Assembly (NCBI RefSeq): GCF_003268885.1
Contig: NZ_QLSX01000004.1
Coordinates: 186,001-250,000 of the forward strand
Direction of reading: 5' to 3'
From: Onishia taeanensis
GTDB taxonomy: Bacteria > Pseudomonadota > Gammaproteobacteria > Pseudomonadales > Halomonadaceae
DNA: 64,000 nucleotides
Of this stretch, positions 26,315 through 35,557 are shown in pieces; position 1 is the stretch's first letter; each line of letters opens with the position of its first letter. The translations under genes and the position numbers were made by a program. The notes beneath the pieces were generated by a model. The model searched no databases. It saw nothing but the letters and a program-made list of their open reading frames with translations, and had not been told where the DNA came from.

Positions 26315-27757
26315 TTAGCGACCCAGCAACGTGCTCACGTCCTTGGCTTCCCAATGCGGGAAGTACTTGCGCACCAGGGCGTTGAGCTCGACTTCGAAGC
26401 CCTGCCAGTCGACGTCGCCACCGACCTGACCGCTGCCCTTGGCCGTGCCGCGAATCATGCCAGCCCCGACGGTGACGTTAGTCAGACGGTCGACGACGAT
26501 GAAGCTGCCGGTGCCCGGGCTCTTGCGATAGTCATCCACCGGCACCTCGGCGGTCAGCTCCACCTGGCAGCGACCGATGGCGTTGAGCTCCAGGCGCTCG
26601 GCATCCTTGTGCTCGAGGGTGTTGACGTCGACCTGATAGTCGATGTGACTCACCTGACCGGTCAGGTCACGCGTGGCGAGCTTGAGGTCATAGGGGCGGC
26701 CGGGCTCGAGCGCCGCCTCGTGCATCCAGACGATGTCGGCCTCGAAGGCGTTGGACATCGGCACCTCGGCATCGGCAGCGACAATCCAGTCGCCTCGAGA
26801 GATGTCGATCTCGTCTTCCAGCGTCACGGTGATCGCCTGGCCCGGGTAGGCTGCTTCCAGGTCGCCTTCGAAGGTGACGATGCGCTCGATCTTGCTCGTC
26901 TTGTTGGACGGCAGCGCCTTGACCGCCTGACCGGGACGCAGAATCCCGGCGGCGAGCGTGCCGCAGTAACCGCGGAAGTCGAGGTTCGGGCGATTGACAT
27001 ACTGCACCGGCAGACGCAGATCACTGAGATTCGAGTCGTGGGCGACCTCGACGGTTTCCAGCAACGAAAGCAGCGGTGTGCCCGGTTTTCCATCAACACG
27101 GTACCAGGGCATGTTGTCGCTTGCGTTGACCACGTTGTCGCCGGTCAGCGCCGACAGTGGCACGAAGCGAATGTCCGGAGCGTTGAGATTTTCGGCGAAG
27201 GCCCGATACTCGGCGACGATCTCGTTGAAGCGGTCTTCGGAGTAGTCGACCAGGTCCATCTTGTTGACCGCGATCACCAGGTGCTGGATGCCCAGCAGGT
27301 CGGCGATGTAGCTGTGGCGGCGGGTCTGGGTCTGTACGCCGTAACGGGCATCGATCAGGATCACCGCCAGGCTCGCGGTGGAGGCACCGGTGGCCATGTT
27401 GCGGGTGTACTGCTCGTGGCCCGGTGTGTCGGCGATGATGAACTTGCGCCGGTCGGTGGAGAAGAAGCGATAGGCGACATCGATGGTGATGCCCTGCTCC
27501 CGCTCGGACTGCAGGCCGTCGACCAGGAGCGCCAGATCGACCTGATCGCCGGTGGTGCCGCTGGTCTTGGAGGCCTGGGTGATGGCGGCAAGCTGATCCT
27601 CGTAGATCATCTTGGAGTCGTGCAGGAGCCGCCCGATCAGGGTGGACTTGCCGTCATCGACGCTGCCGCAGGTAATGAAGCGCAACAGGTCCTTGTTCTC
27701 GTGCTCGTGCAAGTACTGCTCGATATTGTCGGCGATCAGAGTTGATTGGTGAGACAT
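26315..27757 (-). CDS. cysN: Sulfate adenylyltransferase large subunit (GTPase)
   Basis: CysN hydrolyses GTP to drive the CysD-catalysed formation of adenosine 5'-phosphosulfate in sulfate assimilation. The 480-residue protein has the translation-factor GTPase core: P-loop [16 protein letters not shown] (near residues 29-44), [17 protein letters not shown] (G3), NKMDLVD (G4) and an SALTGDNV block, followed by beta-barrel domains. No APS-kinase (CysC) domain is fused at the C-terminus. The start at [16 protein letters not shown] is chosen over a longer reading with no family counterpart. cysD lies 126 bp upstream in the same direction. Confidence 0.95.
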   Translation of the reverse strand: MSHQSTLIADNIEQYLHEHENKDLLRFITCGSVDDGKSTLIGRLLHDSKMIYEDQLAAITQASKTSGTTGDQVDLALLVDGLQSEREQGITIDVAYRFFSTDRRKFIIADTPGHEQYTRNMATGASTASLAVILIDARYGVQTQTRRHSYIADLLGIQHLVIAVNKMDLVDYSEDRFNEIVAEYRAFAENLNAPDIRFVPLSALTGDNVVNASDNMPWYRVDGKPGTPLLSLLETVEVAHDSNLSDLRLPVQYVNRPNLDFRGYCGTLAAGILRPGQAVKALPSNKTSKIERIVTFEGDLEAAYPGQAITVTLEDEIDISRGDWIVAADAEVPMSNAFEADIVWMHEAALEPGRPYDLKLATRDLTGQVSHIDYQVDVNTLEHKDAERLELNAIGRCQVELTAEVPVDDYRKSPGTGSFIVVDRLTNVTVGAGMIRGTAKGSGQVGGDVDWQGFEVELNALVRKYFPHWEAKDVSTLLGR

Positions 27758-27883
27758 GACGTATCCCGAAAAAGTCGGGCCGGCGGGCTCGGCGCCTGAT
27801 GCAGGCGCCAGGGTCAACCGGCGGAAAAAGGCGAACGTAGACACAGGGGGCGCAACGGCCCCGGGCATGGCATCCAGCTGGTT

Positions 27884-28801
27884 CTAGAAGTAGCCCTCGC
27901 GCTTCTTCTTCTCCATCGAGCCGGCCTGGTCGTGGTCGATGGCACGCCCCGAGCGCTCGGAGGTGCGGGTCAAGAGCATCTCCTGAATGATCTCGGGCAG
28001 GGTGGTGGCCTTGGATTCCACGGCGCCGGTCAGCGGGTAGCAGCCCAGGGTGCGGAAACGCACCCACTTCTCTTCGGGCACTTCGCCTTCCTCAAGCGGC
28101 AGGCGATCATCGTCGACCATGATATCCATGCCATCGCGATGCACCACCGGGCGAGGCGCAGAGAAGTACAGCGGCACGATGGGAATCGATTCCAGGTAGA
28201 TGTACTGCCAGATGTCGAGCTCGGTCCAGTTGGAAAGCGGGAAGACGCGGATCGACTCACCCTTGTTGACCTTGGCGTTGTAGATGTTCCACAGCTCCGG
28301 GCGCTGTTTCTTGGGGTCCCAGCGGTGGAACTTGTCGCGAAAGGAGTAGACGCGCTCCTTGGCGCGGCTGGCCTCCTCGTCGCGACGCGCACCGCCGAAG
28401 GCGGCATCGAAGCCGTACTTGTCGAGCGCCTGCTTGAGCGAGGCGGTCTTCATGATGTCGGTGTACTTGGAGCTGCCGTGATCGAACGGATTGATGTTCG
28501 CCGCGACGCCTTCCTGGTTGATGTGCTCGATCAGCTCCATGCCCGCCTCGTCAGCCATGCGGTCGCGGAACTTGATCATCTCGCGGAATTTCCAGGTGGT
28601 ATTGACATGCATCAGCGGGAACGGCGGCGTGCCTGGATAGAAGGCCTTGCGCGCCAGGTGCAGCATCACCGAGGAGTCCTTGCCGATCGAGTAGAGCATT
28701 ACCGGGTTGGCGAACTCGGCGGCCACCTCACGGATGATATGAATCGACTCGGCTTCGAGCTGCTTCAGATGGGTCAAGCGTTCGGGGGTTAACTCAGTCA
28801 T
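27884..28801 (-). CDS. cysD: Sulfate adenylyltransferase small subunit
   Basis: CysD is the ATP sulfurylase catalytic subunit working with CysN. The 305-residue protein is of usual length. The PP-loop motif [17 protein letters not shown] (about 37-53) binds [21 protein letters not shown] and [17 protein letters not shown] are family signatures; the C-terminus ends EKKKREGYF as in most CysD. It leads the cysDN operon. In the 234 bp upstream I see no site I can name. Confidence 0.96.
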   Translation of the reverse strand: MTELTPERLTHLKQLEAESIHIIREVAAEFANPVMLYSIGKDSSVMLHLARKAFYPGTPPFPLMHVNTTWKFREMIKFRDRMADEAGMELIEHINQEGVAANINPFDHGSSKYTDIMKTASLKQALDKYGFDAAFGGARRDEEASRAKERVYSFRDKFHRWDPKKQRPELWNIYNAKVNKGESIRVFPLSNWTELDIWQYIYLESIPIVPLYFSAPRPVVHRDGMDIMVDDDRLPLEEGEVPEEKWVRFRTLGCYPLTGAVESKATTLPEIIQEMLLTRTSERSGRAIDHDQAGSMEKKKREGYF

Positions 28802-29035
28802 CGGCGTTTCGGGCTCTATTGATGGGAGACGAACGGCCGGTAAAGCTCCGCTTCTGGCGGACTCGCGGCAGCGTAATAGCGCTAGGGTAACGAGGCGACG
28901 CTGATAACGTCAAAGAATGAAGAACTATCTTTTAAGCTTTAATCGCTATAACGACATCCGCGTTAGGTGATCTTACCCCGACGCATGGGCGGCCGCTCAG
29001 GGGATGAAACGATGGGATAAGACGAAACAGTGAGC

Positions 29036-29770
29036 TTAGAGATCGACCCGCTCGACCCAGGTGGTCAATTCATCAGCGTGGAAATCGACCACTCGATAGC
29101 CGGGGCGAGAGGCCTCGTCGACGGCGAAATGCGGTGAGCCGCCCAGGAACTGATCGGTCGTGGACGGGCAGCCGAAAACGGCCACTTCGCCCTCGGCCAG
29201 CGACTCGCGGCTGGCGAAGGCCTGGTGAATATGTCCACAGAGGATGGCCCTCACCTGGCCATAGGCGGCGAGGGTCTGCCACAGCGCCTCGCGATCCTGA
29301 AGGCCGATGGCGTCCATCCAGGCCGAGCCGATGGCCACCGGTGGATGGTGCATCACCAGCATGGTCGGGCGTTCATCGCCCTCGAGATGTTCGGCCAGCG
29401 CCTGCAGCTTGGCCTGGCCAAGCTCGCCGTGGGGCTGACCGTTGACGCGGGTATCGAGCAGCAGCAGGCGCCAGTGGCCCAGATCGACTTCAGCGTTGAG
29501 CTCGCGATGCTCTACCATCAGCTCGGGCTGGTCGTGATTGCCGGGCAGCCAGAACCAGGGACAGCCCAGAGACGCGAAGGCCGCCTGGGCGTGAGCGTAG
29601 GACATCAGAGTCTCATCCTGGCTGACGTCACCGGTCACCAGCAGGACGTCCGGGCGCTTTGCTTGGGCATGCTCAAGCACCGCATGCAGCTGGCGCAGCG
29701 GAAAGCCGGTGCGTGAGCGCGCCTCGGGATCGGCGTGGAGATGCGTATCGGTGACCTGAACCAGTCGCAT
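29036..29770 (-). CDS. cpdA: 3',5'-cyclic-AMP phosphodiesterase CpdA
   Basis: A 244-residue class III cAMP phosphodiesterase, which lowers cAMP and so CRP activity. The metallophosphoesterase ligands appear in order: VTDTHLHAD near the start, VTGDVSQD, LPGNHDQPEL, VMHHPPVAIG and ILCGHIHQAF. The start ATG overlaps the yqiB stop by one base (TGATG), so translation is coupled. Operon nudF-yqiB-cpdA, as in E. coli, but yqiA and parE are at the other end of this window. Confidence 0.93.
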   Translation of the reverse strand: MRLVQVTDTHLHADPEARSRTGFPLRQLHAVLEHAQAKRPDVLLVTGDVSQDETLMSYAHAQAAFASLGCPWFWLPGNHDQPELMVEHRELNAEVDLGHWRLLLLDTRVNGQPHGELGQAKLQALAEHLEGDERPTMLVMHHPPVAIGSAWMDAIGLQDREALWQTLAAYGQVRAILCGHIHQAFASRESLAEGEVAVFGCPSTTDQFLGGSPHFAVDEASRPGYRVVDFHADELTTWVERVDL

Positions 29771-30216
29771 CAGCGCAGCACCGGGGCGTCCAGGGAGTGA
29801 CCATGCGCCATGCCGTGCTCGAGCCATTCGCCCAGGAAGCGGTTGAGCTGGAGCTTTTCATCGGGCTGGTGCATGCGCGCGTTGGGGTAGCGATAGCGGC
29901 CATGGAAATGGCGCTGACGCTGGAAATCGGTGACTTCGGCCATGCGCACGTCATGGTAGAGGTGAACCCGCATGCAGGGCGGATCGATGACGGCATCGAG
30001 AACCCCGGACTGGCTGACCCGCACGATGGTGGTGTAGGGGGCGCACTCGAGCACCTCGAGATGCAGGGTGCCAAAGCGCTGCTCGCGCCCGGACAGGGCG
30101 ACCTCGCGGCGCTCTCCGGCACCCAGCTCGCCCAACAGGCGGCTGAGCCGCAGGTAGTTGGCGCTGCATTCGCCCTGCAGGGTCTTCAGATCGGTGACAT
30201 AGGCGGTTCTGGCCAC
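29770..30216 (-). CDS. yqiB: YqiB family protein (DUF1249)
   Basis: A 148-residue cytoplasmic protein of unknown function from the conserved nudF-yqiB-cpdA operon. It shows the DUF1249 features LKTLQGECSANYLRLSRLLG at the N-terminus and VIDPPCMRVHLYHDVRMAEV in the middle, then FHGRYRYPNARMHQPDEKLQ and NRFLGEWLEHGMAHG. Translation starts at GTG with a full GGAGGT signal that overlaps the nudF stop codon, so it depends on translation of nudF. Confidence 0.9.
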   Translation of the reverse strand: MARTAYVTDLKTLQGECSANYLRLSRLLGELGAGERREVALSGREQRFGTLHLEVLECAPYTTIVRVSQSGVLDAVIDPPCMRVHLYHDVRMAEVTDFQRQRHFHGRYRYPNARMHQPDEKLQLNRFLGEWLEHGMAHGHSLDAPVLR

Positions 30217-30220
30217 AGGG

Positions 30221-30862
30221 TTACCTCCGTGCGCGCAGTGAGGCCCGCTCGCGCGCCAACCAATGGAAGGCGATCAGGCACATGGCATTGTCGAGTCGGC
30301 CGGCGTCGAGCAGCTCCCAAGCCTTCAGATACGGTATCACATGCACCTGAATGTCCTCATGTTCCTCGTCGAGCCCGTGCACGCCGCCAAGCCCAGCGCT
30401 ATCCACCAGGCCACAGAACAGGGTGACCCGCTCGTTGCAGGCGCCGGGGCTCGGGTAGTAGCTGTGTAGCTCGATCAGCTCGCCGATCGGGCAGTTGGCT
30501 TCTTCGATGGCTTCACGTCTTGCCACCTCGGCCGGGCTTTCTCCAGGCTTTATCAGCCCCGCCACGGGCTCGAGCTTCCAGGGGCTGACCGCATCATCCA
30601 GGGCGCCAGCGCGGATCTGTTCGACCAGCACCACGGCATCGCGCTCGACATCGTAAAGCAGCACGCCCACAGCATCGAAGCGCACGTGCACCTCGCGCAC
30701 CACCTCATCGCTCCATCCTCCCTCGAAGCGCCGATGGCGAAGGCGCCGGCGCTCGAGGCGAAAGAAGCCCTGGTGAAGGCATTCGTCTTCCAGACGCTCG
30801 ACGTCGGCCGGGCCGAAACGCGGCGGGTCAAGCTCGGGAGTCGGGTCGTGATGCTCGCCCAT
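30221..30862 (-). CDS. nudF: ADP-ribose pyrophosphatase (Nudix)
   Basis: NudF hydrolyses ADP-ribose to AMP and ribose 5-phosphate. The 213-residue product has the Nudix box GLIKPGESPAEVARREAIEE (one deviation at its end, Asn for the usual Gly) and the ADP-ribose-specific Pro downstream (SYYPSPGACNERVTLFCGLVD). The N-terminal part (GFFRLERRRLRHRRFEGGWS) supplies the dimerisation strand. It is the first gene of nudF-yqiB-cpdA; GGAGG lies 4 bases before its ATG. Confidence 0.93.
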   Translation of the reverse strand: MGEHHDPTPELDPPRFGPADVERLEDECLHQGFFRLERRRLRHRRFEGGWSDEVVREVHVRFDAVGVLLYDVERDAVVLVEQIRAGALDDAVSPWKLEPVAGLIKPGESPAEVARREAIEEANCPIGELIELHSYYPSPGACNERVTLFCGLVDSAGLGGVHGLDEEHEDIQVHVIPYLKAWELLDAGRLDNAMCLIAFHWLARERASLRARR

Positions 30863-30947
30863 CGGGCCTCCGGGTCGAAATCAAAGAAGTCATTATCCTG
30901 ACCCGACCACGCCCTGCCAACCTTGGCCATAACGTCAGCGACGCAAT

Positions 30948-33026
30948 TCAGGGCTCGTCGCGGGGTGGGAAACGCACGTCGAAGCCGCGCGCATCGAGCT
31001 GGCGCACCTCTTGAGGACGGCCCTGCTCATCGAGCCGCACCAGGCCAATACCGGCGCCATTCCACAGCCGCTCGCCGGCGTTGGCCCGGTCAGGATCACG
31101 GGGACGAATACGCAGGGCACGACGCTTGGTGAGTCGGTTGAGTGGCGAGCGCGGTGCATACAGCCAGCGATTCAGGCGATCGAACCAGTCGAGCAGGGTA
31201 TCGGGGAAGGTGTTCTTCAGCCCGCTCGAGGTGATCTGCCAAAGCTGCGGCCCCCGTTGACGGTGTCGCACTTCGATATCGTAGGCGAAGGAATAGTGCA
31301 CGTCGCCGGACAGAATCACGTAGTTCCCTGGCGTGCGCGAATGACGAAAGATGTTGAGCATCACGCTGGCCGCCCCGCGGTGGGCCATCCAGTTCTCGGC
31401 ATCCACCAGCAGCGGCTTGCCGGCCAAAGCGAAGAGCTTCTGTACGGCCTCGATCAGCTTGACGCCGAACATCGGCGCCGGCGACACGATCAGCACCGAG
31501 GGTTCATCGAGCAGCTCCTGCTGCAGATCGCACAAGGCCTCCCAGTCCATCAGCCCCGAGGGGCGATGGCGTCGCACCTCGCTGCGCCAGCGTCGGGTGC
31601 GGGTGTCGAGCATCAAAAGCTTGGGCGTGCCGGGGACGATGACCTCCCAGCCCTGGAAGCGCAGCAATCGGGCGATCACCGCATCCTGAGATGCGGCCTC
31701 AAGCCAGCCCACGCTAGCGCTTGCCGGTATCTCGGTTGATACCCCAGGGCTTGCATCCTGGCCGTCGCCTGGCGTCTCTGCCTTGGCCAGCAGATTGGCT
31801 AGGTCATCGACTGGCGTCTCTGCCTTGGCCAGCAGATTGGCTAGGTCATCGACTGGCGTCGCCATCCGGTCAGGGTCATTTCCCCAGCCCTGGCAGAGCA
31901 AATAGGCCAGCAGCGCGTTACCGATGATGCGACGCGAGAAGTCATGGCCGTAAGCGGTTTCTTCCCAGGCCGCCGTGAGGTTCCAGTCATCGGTGACGTC
32001 ATGATCGTCAAAGATCATCAGGGTCGGCACATTGGCCATTAACCGTGCCACCGACGGTAAACCCGCCACGAACGCCTCGACCACCGACGCTTCCTGGTCG
32101 TACTGCTCGCGGTTACTTGCCTCGAGGGCTGGCACGGCCGGAGTGATCAACCACCAGGGCACCGGCGACCAGGCCAGCAGGTACATGGCCAGCATTTCGG
32201 CGAAGGTGATCAGATGATTGTGCGCATTCGCGGTCGTAAAGATCGGCTTGCGCACCCCACCGAAGAAGCGCTCTCGCAGAGCCTCGGTAGCGTAAACGTC
32301 GGGCAGCAGCGCTTCGCGGGCATAGTAGCCCTTGGACGAGGCATAGAGATCAGTACTGCTTTTCACCTCGGCGCCTTCAAGGGTCTCATCGACCAGTCCC
32401 AGGCGCGCGATCAGCGCATGAATGGCGGCGAGCATGGGCCCCGCGACATCGTCGGCATATACCTGGTCGCCGGTCATCAACAGCCAGGCCGGCCGCTCGT
32501 CGGCTTCATTCCAGCGCTCGCCCAGCCACTCATCGGCACGCACGAGACCGTCACCGCCAGGATGGTGAGGCTTGCGACAGGAACCGTGCAGCAGCTGACG
32601 AATACGGGACGCGATCACGAAGCCGGGCAGCCCGGCTCCATCACGACTACCTCGATGGCCGGCAGCTGCACAACGGGTATCTTCATAACCGAGGTGAGGC
32701 GCCCACTCGGTGATACTGCGGGCGTTGGCCGGCGCATCCCGAATCACCAGGTCGTAGTCGATGCGCACGTCCTGTGGCAGTGGCGTCACGAGCGTCACGT
32801 CGATCAGATGCACGACTGCATGGCGGCCCACCGGCAGGCAGCGGCAGCAGGATTCATCGAGCAGCAGCCGCCGCTCTTCGCTTTCGTCGGCTGGAATCAG
32901 GATGAGTTCCAGGGGCAACTCACGACTGCCCACCAACCACAGCACCAGCCGCTCAGGGCTAGAGCGACGCAGCAGCGGGCCGGCGATTACATCAGGCAAA
33001 GGGGTTTGGTCATCAGTCGTCATCAT
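30948..33026 (-). CDS. PhoD-like metallophosphatase, alkaline phosphatase D family
   Basis: About 692 residues. Metal-site blocks of the PhoD/calcineurin fold are present: LLMTGDQVYADDVAGPML, LMIFDDHDVTDDWNLTAAW, and ILSGDVHYSFAYDIEVRH. No signal peptide or Tat motif is visible, so it seems cytoplasmic, unlike secreted PhoD. In the middle (about residues 390-420) the 14-residue unit containing PVDDLANLLAKAET is repeated twice through a 42-bp tandem duplication. The start is uncertain: MMTTDDQTPLPD (33026) lacks a clear ribosome binding site and an upstream ATG exists. It stands alone between nudF and a TPR gene. Substrate unknown. Confidence 0.78.
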   Translation of the reverse strand: MMTTDDQTPLPDVIAGPLLRRSSPERLVLWLVGSRELPLELILIPADESEERRLLLDESCCRCLPVGRHAVVHLIDVTLVTPLPQDVRIDYDLVIRDAPANARSITEWAPHLGYEDTRCAAAGHRGSRDGAGLPGFVIASRIRQLLHGSCRKPHHPGGDGLVRADEWLGERWNEADERPAWLLMTGDQVYADDVAGPMLAAIHALIARLGLVDETLEGAEVKSSTDLYASSKGYYAREALLPDVYATEALRERFFGGVRKPIFTTANAHNHLITFAEMLAMYLLAWSPVPWWLITPAVPALEASNREQYDQEASVVEAFVAGLPSVARLMANVPTLMIFDDHDVTDDWNLTAAWEETAYGHDFSRRIIGNALLAYLLCQGWGNDPDRMATPVDDLANLLAKAETPVDDLANLLAKAETPGDGQDASPGVSTEIPASASVGWLEAASQDAVIARLLRFQGWEVIVPGTPKLLMLDTRTRRWRSEVRRHRPSGLMDWEALCDLQQELLDEPSVLIVSPAPMFGVKLIEAVQKLFALAGKPLLVDAENWMAHRGAASVMLNIFRHSRTPGNYVILSGDVHYSFAYDIEVRHRQRGPQLWQITSSGLKNTFPDTLLDWFDRLNRWLYAPRSPLNRLTKRRALRIRPRDPDRANAGERLWNGAGIGLVRLDEQGRPQEVRQLDARGFDVRFPPRDEP
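31769..31860. repeat. 42-bp in-frame tandem repeat inside the PhoD-like gene
   Basis: Two identical 42-base units (31769-31810, 31811-31852) plus the first 8 bases of a third. Each encodes one 14-residue unit. Identity at all positions suggests a recent duplication, in a linker where length is likely tolerated. Confidence 0.9.
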
Positions 33027-33124
33027 GGGCACCAAGAGTAGCGCAGCCACTGGCACCGCGTCTTGCCCGCAATGGCGTTTACACCTTGTTGCCTAGATCA
33101 TGCCCCGGGTGCCGCTGGCTATCC

Positions 33125-33163
33125 CAACTTGCCATCTCAACTTGCCATCTCAACTTGCTATCC
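33125..33163. repeat. 13-bp tandem repeat at the end of the TPR gene
   Basis: CAACTTGCCATCT occurs at 33125-33137 and 33138-33150, with a third partial copy at 33151-33163. The TPR gene's stop codon (33158-33160) lies in the last copy. Confidence 0.85.
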
Positions 33164-33880
33164 CAGATCGGCAAGCAGACGGCGGGCTTTTTCGCGCAGG
33201 GCCGCATCCGTGGCGGCGCGCGCCGGACGAGCTTGGCCATTGACGGCTTGCTCGAGATGCATGCGGGCAGCATCCATGCGCCCCTGGTCCTCAAGGAAGG
33301 TGGCAAAGTAGAAATGCACGTCGATGCCCTGGGGACGAATGGTCAGCGCACGCTTGAACATGCGCTCGGCGGTGGCGTCATCGCCAAAGGCCAGCGGCCA
33401 GCCCGGCGCCCGATCATAGAGCGCTCCCAGCGTCACATAGGCCGAGCCCTGGAGCCCATCTGGGTCCAGCGCGACGGCGCGCTCGAGCACCGCTCGGGCG
33501 TCCTTGGCAAGCCCCAGAGCCGAAAGTCCGCCCTCGGCGCGCGCCTGGGACGCCAGGATGATCCCCTGCCATACCAGCGGCTCGGCTTGGTTGGGGTAGC
33601 GCTCACTCAGCGCTCGGGCATCGGCGGCAAGGCTCTCGAGGGCCTTGGCCTGCTCTGACTCGGGCAATTCGGTACTGACACGCTCGAAGCGTTCGACCAA
33701 CGCACTCAAGTCGGCTTTCCAGGTATCAGCTGTCGCTTGAGTATCGAGCTGGGATGCCTGCGTACTGGTACTACTGGCCGCCATTGGGTCTTGAGTAACG
33801 ACGTCGGCCTGGGCAAGCTGCGGTGCAACCAGACAGCCACACAGTAGCAGGGCGGCAAAGCGAGACGATCGAGCTAGCAT
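33158..33880 (-). CDS. Periplasmic TPR-repeat protein
   Basis: A 240-residue protein with a signal peptide (MLARSSRFAALLLCGCLVAP, cleavage probably after AQA near 25; the Cys in LLCGC hints at a lipoprotein but the spacing is not typical). A Ser/Thr/Gln-rich stretch follows, then helical repeats of TPR type: PLVWQGIILASQARAEGG, DARAVLERAVALDPDGLQGS, TAERMFKRALTIRPQGIDVH and MDAARMHLEQAVNG. It likely scaffolds protein contacts in the periplasm; no partner can be named. GAGGA stands 8 bases before the chosen ATG. Divergent from greB. Confidence 0.75.
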   Translation of the reverse strand: MLARSSRFAALLLCGCLVAPQLAQADVVTQDPMAASSTSTQASQLDTQATADTWKADLSALVERFERVSTELPESEQAKALESLAADARALSERYPNQAEPLVWQGIILASQARAEGGLSALGLAKDARAVLERAVALDPDGLQGSAYVTLGALYDRAPGWPLAFGDDATAERMFKRALTIRPQGIDVHFYFATFLEDQGRMDAARMHLEQAVNGQARPARAATDAALREKARRLLADLG

Positions 33881-34176
33881 GGCAAACATCCTCAAACGAG
33901 CAGATGGCGGGGATACTGTCTTCACTGCATTCTAACGAACGTTTGATTTTATGCCTGCTCGACTTGCGTCGTAGTCGCGCTCTTTGCATGGCATTGTCTG
34001 CCCCCGGGCCTAAGCTAAACGAGGCTTGGCGTATCGACATGTCATGATTAGGGTGCCCGAGAGCCTACCCACGAGCACTATTTCCAATAGAGAGCCGTGT
34101 AGCTAGCGGTGGAGAAAGAGATGATGAGACATCTGAAGCTAGACCTGAAGAGAGCCATGCCATGAAGGGTCGCAAC

Positions 34177-34704
34177 ATGACGCGCTGGCGGGACCCTTCC
34201 AAGGATCCGCGGCAGGAACCCAAGAGCCAACTGATCACCGCCGAGGGTCATGCCCGCCTGAAGGGCATCCTCGATCATCTTTCACGAGTCAAGCGCCCGG
34301 AACTTTCGACCAAGGTCGGCGAAGCGGCGGCGCTTGGCGATCGCAGCGAGAACGCCGACTACACCTACAACAAGAAGGAATTGAACCGCGTCATTGCGCG
34401 TATCCGCTACCTCACCAAACGACTGGATGAGCTGCAGGTGGTCGATCGCCTGCCGGCCGATACCGGCAAGGTCTATTTCGGGGCCTTCGTGACCCTGGAA
34501 GATGAGCAGGGAGAGGAGCTCGAGATTCGCATCGTCGGCCACGACGAAACCCGCAGCGACCTGCGCTGGATCAGCGTCGACGCCCCGCTGGCCAAGGCGC
34601 TGATCGGCAAGTCGCTGGACGATGAAGCAACGGTAGCCGCCCCCGCTGGCCAGACCACCTATGTGATCACCGCGATCCAGTACCGCACGCCCAAGCCGAG
34701 CTAG
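34177..34704 (+). CDS. greB: Transcription elongation factor GreB
   Basis: GreB binds the RNA polymerase secondary channel and stimulates transcript cleavage in backtracked complexes. The 175-residue protein has the N-terminal coiled-coil with the acidic tip in LGDRSENADYTYNKKELN and the C-terminal FKBP-like domain (VYFGAFVTLEDEQGEELEIR, then LAKALIGKSLDDEATV). GreB rather than GreA is indicated by the length, the basic N-terminal TRWRDPSKDPRQEPK and the QYRTPKPS end. AAGGG lies 7 bases before this ATG; an ATG at 34162 would add MKGRN. Confidence 0.93.
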   Translation: MTRWRDPSKDPRQEPKSQLITAEGHARLKGILDHLSRVKRPELSTKVGEAAALGDRSENADYTYNKKELNRVIARIRYLTKRLDELQVVDRLPADTGKVYFGAFVTLEDEQGEELEIRIVGHDETRSDLRWISVDAPLAKALIGKSLDDEATVAAPAGQTTYVITAIQYRTPKPS

Positions 34705-34802
34705 GGCGCCTGCGAAACGACGCCCTCTACCACTGAAATGGGGCGCTCCTTGAAGCGCTCAGCCTTGCTTTGCGGGTCGTATTAACGACTTGATAGGGTG
34801 CC

Positions 34803-35516
34803 TCAGTCGTCCAAGGCGTAATCGATCGTCGTGACCACCCGGACCCGCTTGATATCCGGGGTATAGCTGTCCAGGTCGTTGATGGAGAAATACCCTTGGC
34901 TAGCACTTCGAATGTGCCCCACGGCGCTGCCAGCATCGTTGGCGAACTGCTCGGCGGCACGCCGTGCATCCTGGGTAGCAGCGGCGATCATCTCGGGCTT
35001 GATGGCCTCAAGCCCGGTAAACAAGAACTCGATGCGATACTCGTAGTTGGGTGACAACAACACCCCGTTGCCCACCAGGGTGCCGGTTTTGGGCATGGCA
35101 GCCTTGACCCTCGCCACCTTGGGCGTGCGCAGCAGCACGGTAGCTTCGGCGCGATAGCGTTCCTCGGGAGGCGGCTGACCGTAGCTCTCGGCCTGCAGGT
35201 CACGCACATTGGGCGGCGTGACACTGATGTTGCCGGCGTCAAACCCTTCGGCGATCAGAAAGTCGCGGATGCGCTCCTCAGAGGCCGCCATTTCCGCCTG
35301 CAAGGGCCCCAGCTGGTCGCCCGTTACGCTGAAGTGAAGCGGCCACAGGGCGAGATCGGCGGGTACCTGCCGCTCGGCCAGCCCCTTGACCGTCACGACG
35401 CGATCGGCCTGTTTCCACACCTGAGCGGCGGCGCGAATATAACTGCCACCCCACACCAGCCCCAGCATCAACAGGCAGCCTAGAATCAAGGCCCCAATGA
35501 TCCGACCCATGGTCAT
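34803..35516 (-). CDS. SIMPL-domain (DUF541) membrane-anchored protein
   Basis: A 237-residue protein with one N-terminal membrane segment (about 5-28) and a periplasmic SIMPL domain: VVTVKGLAERQVPADLALWP, the SEERIRDFLIAEGF helix and the C-terminal RVRVVTTIDYALDD. Relatives (BP26, YggE) are linked to oxidative stress and channel-like oligomers, but the function is open. The ATG is preceded by AAGGAG with an 8-base gap. It follows rsmC by 41 bp, probably in the same transcript. Confidence 0.85.
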   Translation of the reverse strand: MTMGRIIGALILGCLLMLGLVWGGSYIRAAAQVWKQADRVVTVKGLAERQVPADLALWPLHFSVTGDQLGPLQAEMAASEERIRDFLIAEGFDAGNISVTPPNVRDLQAESYGQPPPEERYRAEATVLLRTPKVARVKAAMPKTGTLVGNGVLLSPNYEYRIEFLFTGLEAIKPEMIAAATQDARRAAEQFANDAGSAVGHIRSASQGYFSINDLDSYTPDIKRVRVVTTIDYALDD

Positions 35517-35557
35517 GACGAGCACTCCTTGCACGATAAACGGATCGCCTAAGCATG

